Below, one piece after another: positions 3,887 to 5,371 of a stretch of 5,371 bases of DNA. Each line of letters opens with the position of its first letter. Positions within the stretch are counted from its first letter, which is position 1. The stretch covers positions 1 through 5,371 of the forward strand of contig JAEZZE010000048.1 of the NCBI GenBank assembly GCA_023418755.1, written 5' to 3'. Below the pieces are notes generated by a model. It was not told the origin of the DNA, did not search any database, and saw nothing but the letters and a program-made list of their open reading frames with translations. A program made the translations under genes and the position numbers. The stretch is from Bacillota bacterium. Its GTDB lineage: Bacteria; Bacillota; Bacilli; Paenibacillales; Paenibacillaceae.

Positions 3887-5371
3887 ATGTCGATCGACAT
3901 TCGCAAAGAAACGGTCCGGCAAGGCACCGTCGAGCAAAGGATCGTCTATGAATCAGGCAACGAGATGGCTGCATACGCCGCGCACCAGATTAACTATCAT
4001 ATTATGGGTTATTTTCCGATCTCTCCTTCTACCGAAGTCGCGCAATTTCTCGATCTTATGAAAGCGAACGGACAGCACGACATCGTGCTTATTCCTGCGG
4101 ACGGAGAGCACGGTTCGGCGGGGGTATGCTATGGGGCGTCGGCCGCGGGAGGCCGGGTGTTCAACGCGACTTCGGCCAACGGATATCTCTACATGCTGGA
4201 GCAGATGCCCGTACAGTCGGGAACGCGGTTCCCGATGGTGCTCAACCTCGTATGCCGTTCGGTCTCCGGGCCGCTGGACATTCACGGCGACCACTCGGAT
4301 TTGTACTTCGCGCTCAACACGGGCTGGCCGATCGTGCTGTGCCGCGATCCGCAAGCTGTATACGATATGAACATTATCGCGCTTAAGCTGGCCGAAGATC
4401 CGGAAGTTCGCCTGCCGGTCATCGTCGCGTCGGACGGCTACTTCACCAGCCACCAGAAGCGCCGGGTCATGACGTTCACCCATCGCGAGGACGTGCAGAA
4501 GTTCGTCGGCGAGCATCCGCCGGAAGGATTCCAGCACGTGCTTGACCGGAATAATCCGATTACGGTCGGACCGTATATGAACGAACCGGATTACATCAAC
4601 AATTGCTATCAGCAGAGCATGGCGATGTATCGCGCCGAGGATGTCTTCGACCGCATCCAGAAGGAATACGCGGAGCTGACCGGCAGGGAGTATCCGATCT
4701 TGGAGCTGTACCGGATGGAGGACGCCGACGTTGCCGTCTTCCTGCTCAATTCGTCGGCGGAAATCATCAAGGACGTCGTCGACCAGCTTCGCGGAAGGGG
4801 AATCAAAGCCGGCGCGATTTCGCCGAACATCATCCGGCCGTTCCCGGCAAAACGGATCGCGCAGGCGCTCAAGAACGTCAAGGCAATCACGGTCGGCGAT
4901 CGCGCGGATTCCTACGGCGGCCACGGCGGCAACATGGTGATGGAGGTCCGCGCCGCGCTTCAGCAGTACGGCAATTCTTCCACGCTCGTCATCAGCCGGA
5001 TCTACGGCCTCGGAGGCAAGGATTTTTACGCCGAGGACGGCCTGGCGCTATTCGAGTGCGCGATCGACGCGATGAACAAGGGGTACGTGGAAAAGCCGTT
5101 CGATTACCACGGCGCGACTCCGGGCGACCCGGCGAAAGCGCCGAAGCGCGTGCTGGAGCCGATGAAGTACGAGGATTTGAAGACGGGGCTTATTACCGTG
5201 ACGCCGAACGAGGAGACGGGCAAGATCAACGTGCGCATCCCGCCCCTGCGTTCCTTGACGAAGAAGCCGAAGCGGATCGCCCCGGGGCACGGAGCTTGTC
5301 CGGGGTGCGGCATTTTCTCGGGTCTGGAGCTGTTCTTCAAAGGGATCGAAGGCGACATCGTCGCGCTGTTC
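3887..5371 (+). CDS. 2-oxoacid (pyruvate-type):ferredoxin oxidoreductase, fused alpha and beta subunits (3' end cut by window edge)
   Basis: The frame is open without a stop for 495 codons to the window end. Residues about 20-200 are the alpha N-terminal (pyrimidine-binding) domain, with MGYFPISPSTE (40-50), GEHGSAG (73-79; Glu74 fits the conserved TPP-activating Glu), VCRSVSGP (Arg124 fits the substrate-binding Arg), DIHGDHSD (131-138) and ASDGYFTSH (181-189). Residues about 278-400 are the alpha C-terminal domain, with ADVAVFLLNSSAEI, IRPFPAKR (316-323) and DRADSYGGHGG. From about 460 a beta subunit begins: RIAPGHGACPGCG, where Cys471 and Cys474 are the first ligands of the beta [4Fe-4S] cluster. 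The GDHSD signature, rather than the GPSTGLPT of 2-oxoglutarate enzymes, points to the pyruvate-type branch; substrate is inferred. The enzyme uses thiamine pyrophosphate to turn a 2-oxoacid plus CoA into acyl-CoA, CO2 and reduced ferredoxin. The rest of beta (TPP-binding Asp/Asn motif, remaining Cys) lies outside the window. Confidence 0.93.
   Translation, partial: MSIDIRKETVRQGTVEQRIVYESGNEMAAYAAHQINYHIMGYFPISPSTEVAQFLDLMKANGQHDIVLIPADGEHGSAGVCYGASAAGGRVFNATSANGYLYMLEQMPVQSGTRFPMVLNLVCRSVSGPLDIHGDHSDLYFALNTGWPIVLCRDPQAVYDMNIIALKLAEDPEVRLPVIVASDGYFTSHQKRRVMTFTHREDVQKFVGEHPPEGFQHVLDRNNPITVGPYMNEPDYINNCYQQSMAMYRAEDVFDRIQKEYAELTGREYPILELYRMEDADVAVFLLNSSAEIIKDVVDQLRGRGIKAGAISPNIIRPFPAKRIAQALKNVKAITVGDRADSYGGHGGNMVMEVRAALQQYGNSSTLVISRIYGLGGKDFYAEDGLALFECAIDAMNKGYVEKPFDYHGATPGDPAKAPKRVLEPMKYEDLKTGLITVTPNEETGKINVRIPPLRSLTKKPKRIAPGHGACPGCGIFSGLELFFKGIEGDIVALF

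Noticed and set aside
3953..4924. 323-residue open frame on the minus strand
   Set aside because: It is the antisense shadow of the alpha subunit gene, whose motifs are unmistakable; its product is Arg/Asp-rich and resembles nothing known.

Overview
The window carries four protein-coding genes, all on the + strand: two are complete and the outer two are cut by the window edges. A long non-coding stretch between genes 1 and 2 is built from short palindromic repeats. The coding regions look GC-rich, start sites are GTG or ATG, and the Shine-Dalgarno sequences are purine-rich (clear AGGGAGG and GGTGGAG cases). Together with the protein types, this suggests a fairly GC-rich Firmicute, probably of the Paenibacillaceae (Paenibacillus/Cohnella-like). 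That placement is inferred from general character; no taxonomic marker is present.

Layout. (1) 2-601: 3' part of a YiiM-like MOSC-domain protein, a molybdenum-cofactor-linked family. (2) 602-1771: about 1.17 kb without a convincing gene. Its main feature, 672-1169, is a tandem array of ten units on a 51-nt period. Each unit carries a 25-nt hairpin-forming palindrome in the same phase. There are two sequence classes, A and B, ordered A-A-B-B-B-B-B-B-A-A. A 10-bp inverted repeat borders the array on the left, another strong hairpin lies just after it (1200-1223), and a more decayed, less GC-rich repeat follows at about 1296-1490. (3) 1772-2689: a complete YdjC/ChbG-family carbohydrate deacetylase with a GTG start and its own promoter candidate. 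(4) 2824-3828 and 3887-5371: two genes of a 2-oxoacid (pyruvate-type):ferredoxin oxidoreductase. The first fuses the gamma subunit to a 2x[4Fe-4S] ferredoxin (delta) domain. The second fuses the alpha subunit to the start of the beta subunit, and the window ends inside it.

How the genes work together. Only the last two genes are clearly one functional unit. They are 58 nt apart with no terminator between them, and between them they supply all four modules of the enzyme. It decarboxylates a 2-oxoacid to an acyl-CoA and passes the electrons through the ferredoxin domain. The MOSC and YdjC genes have no evident link to it. The hairpin array is the most unusual part of the window. Its two classes differ in stem sequence yet keep the pairing, and all four wobble pairs in the main stems are G.U in the + sense, so a structured + strand RNA is possible but not shown.
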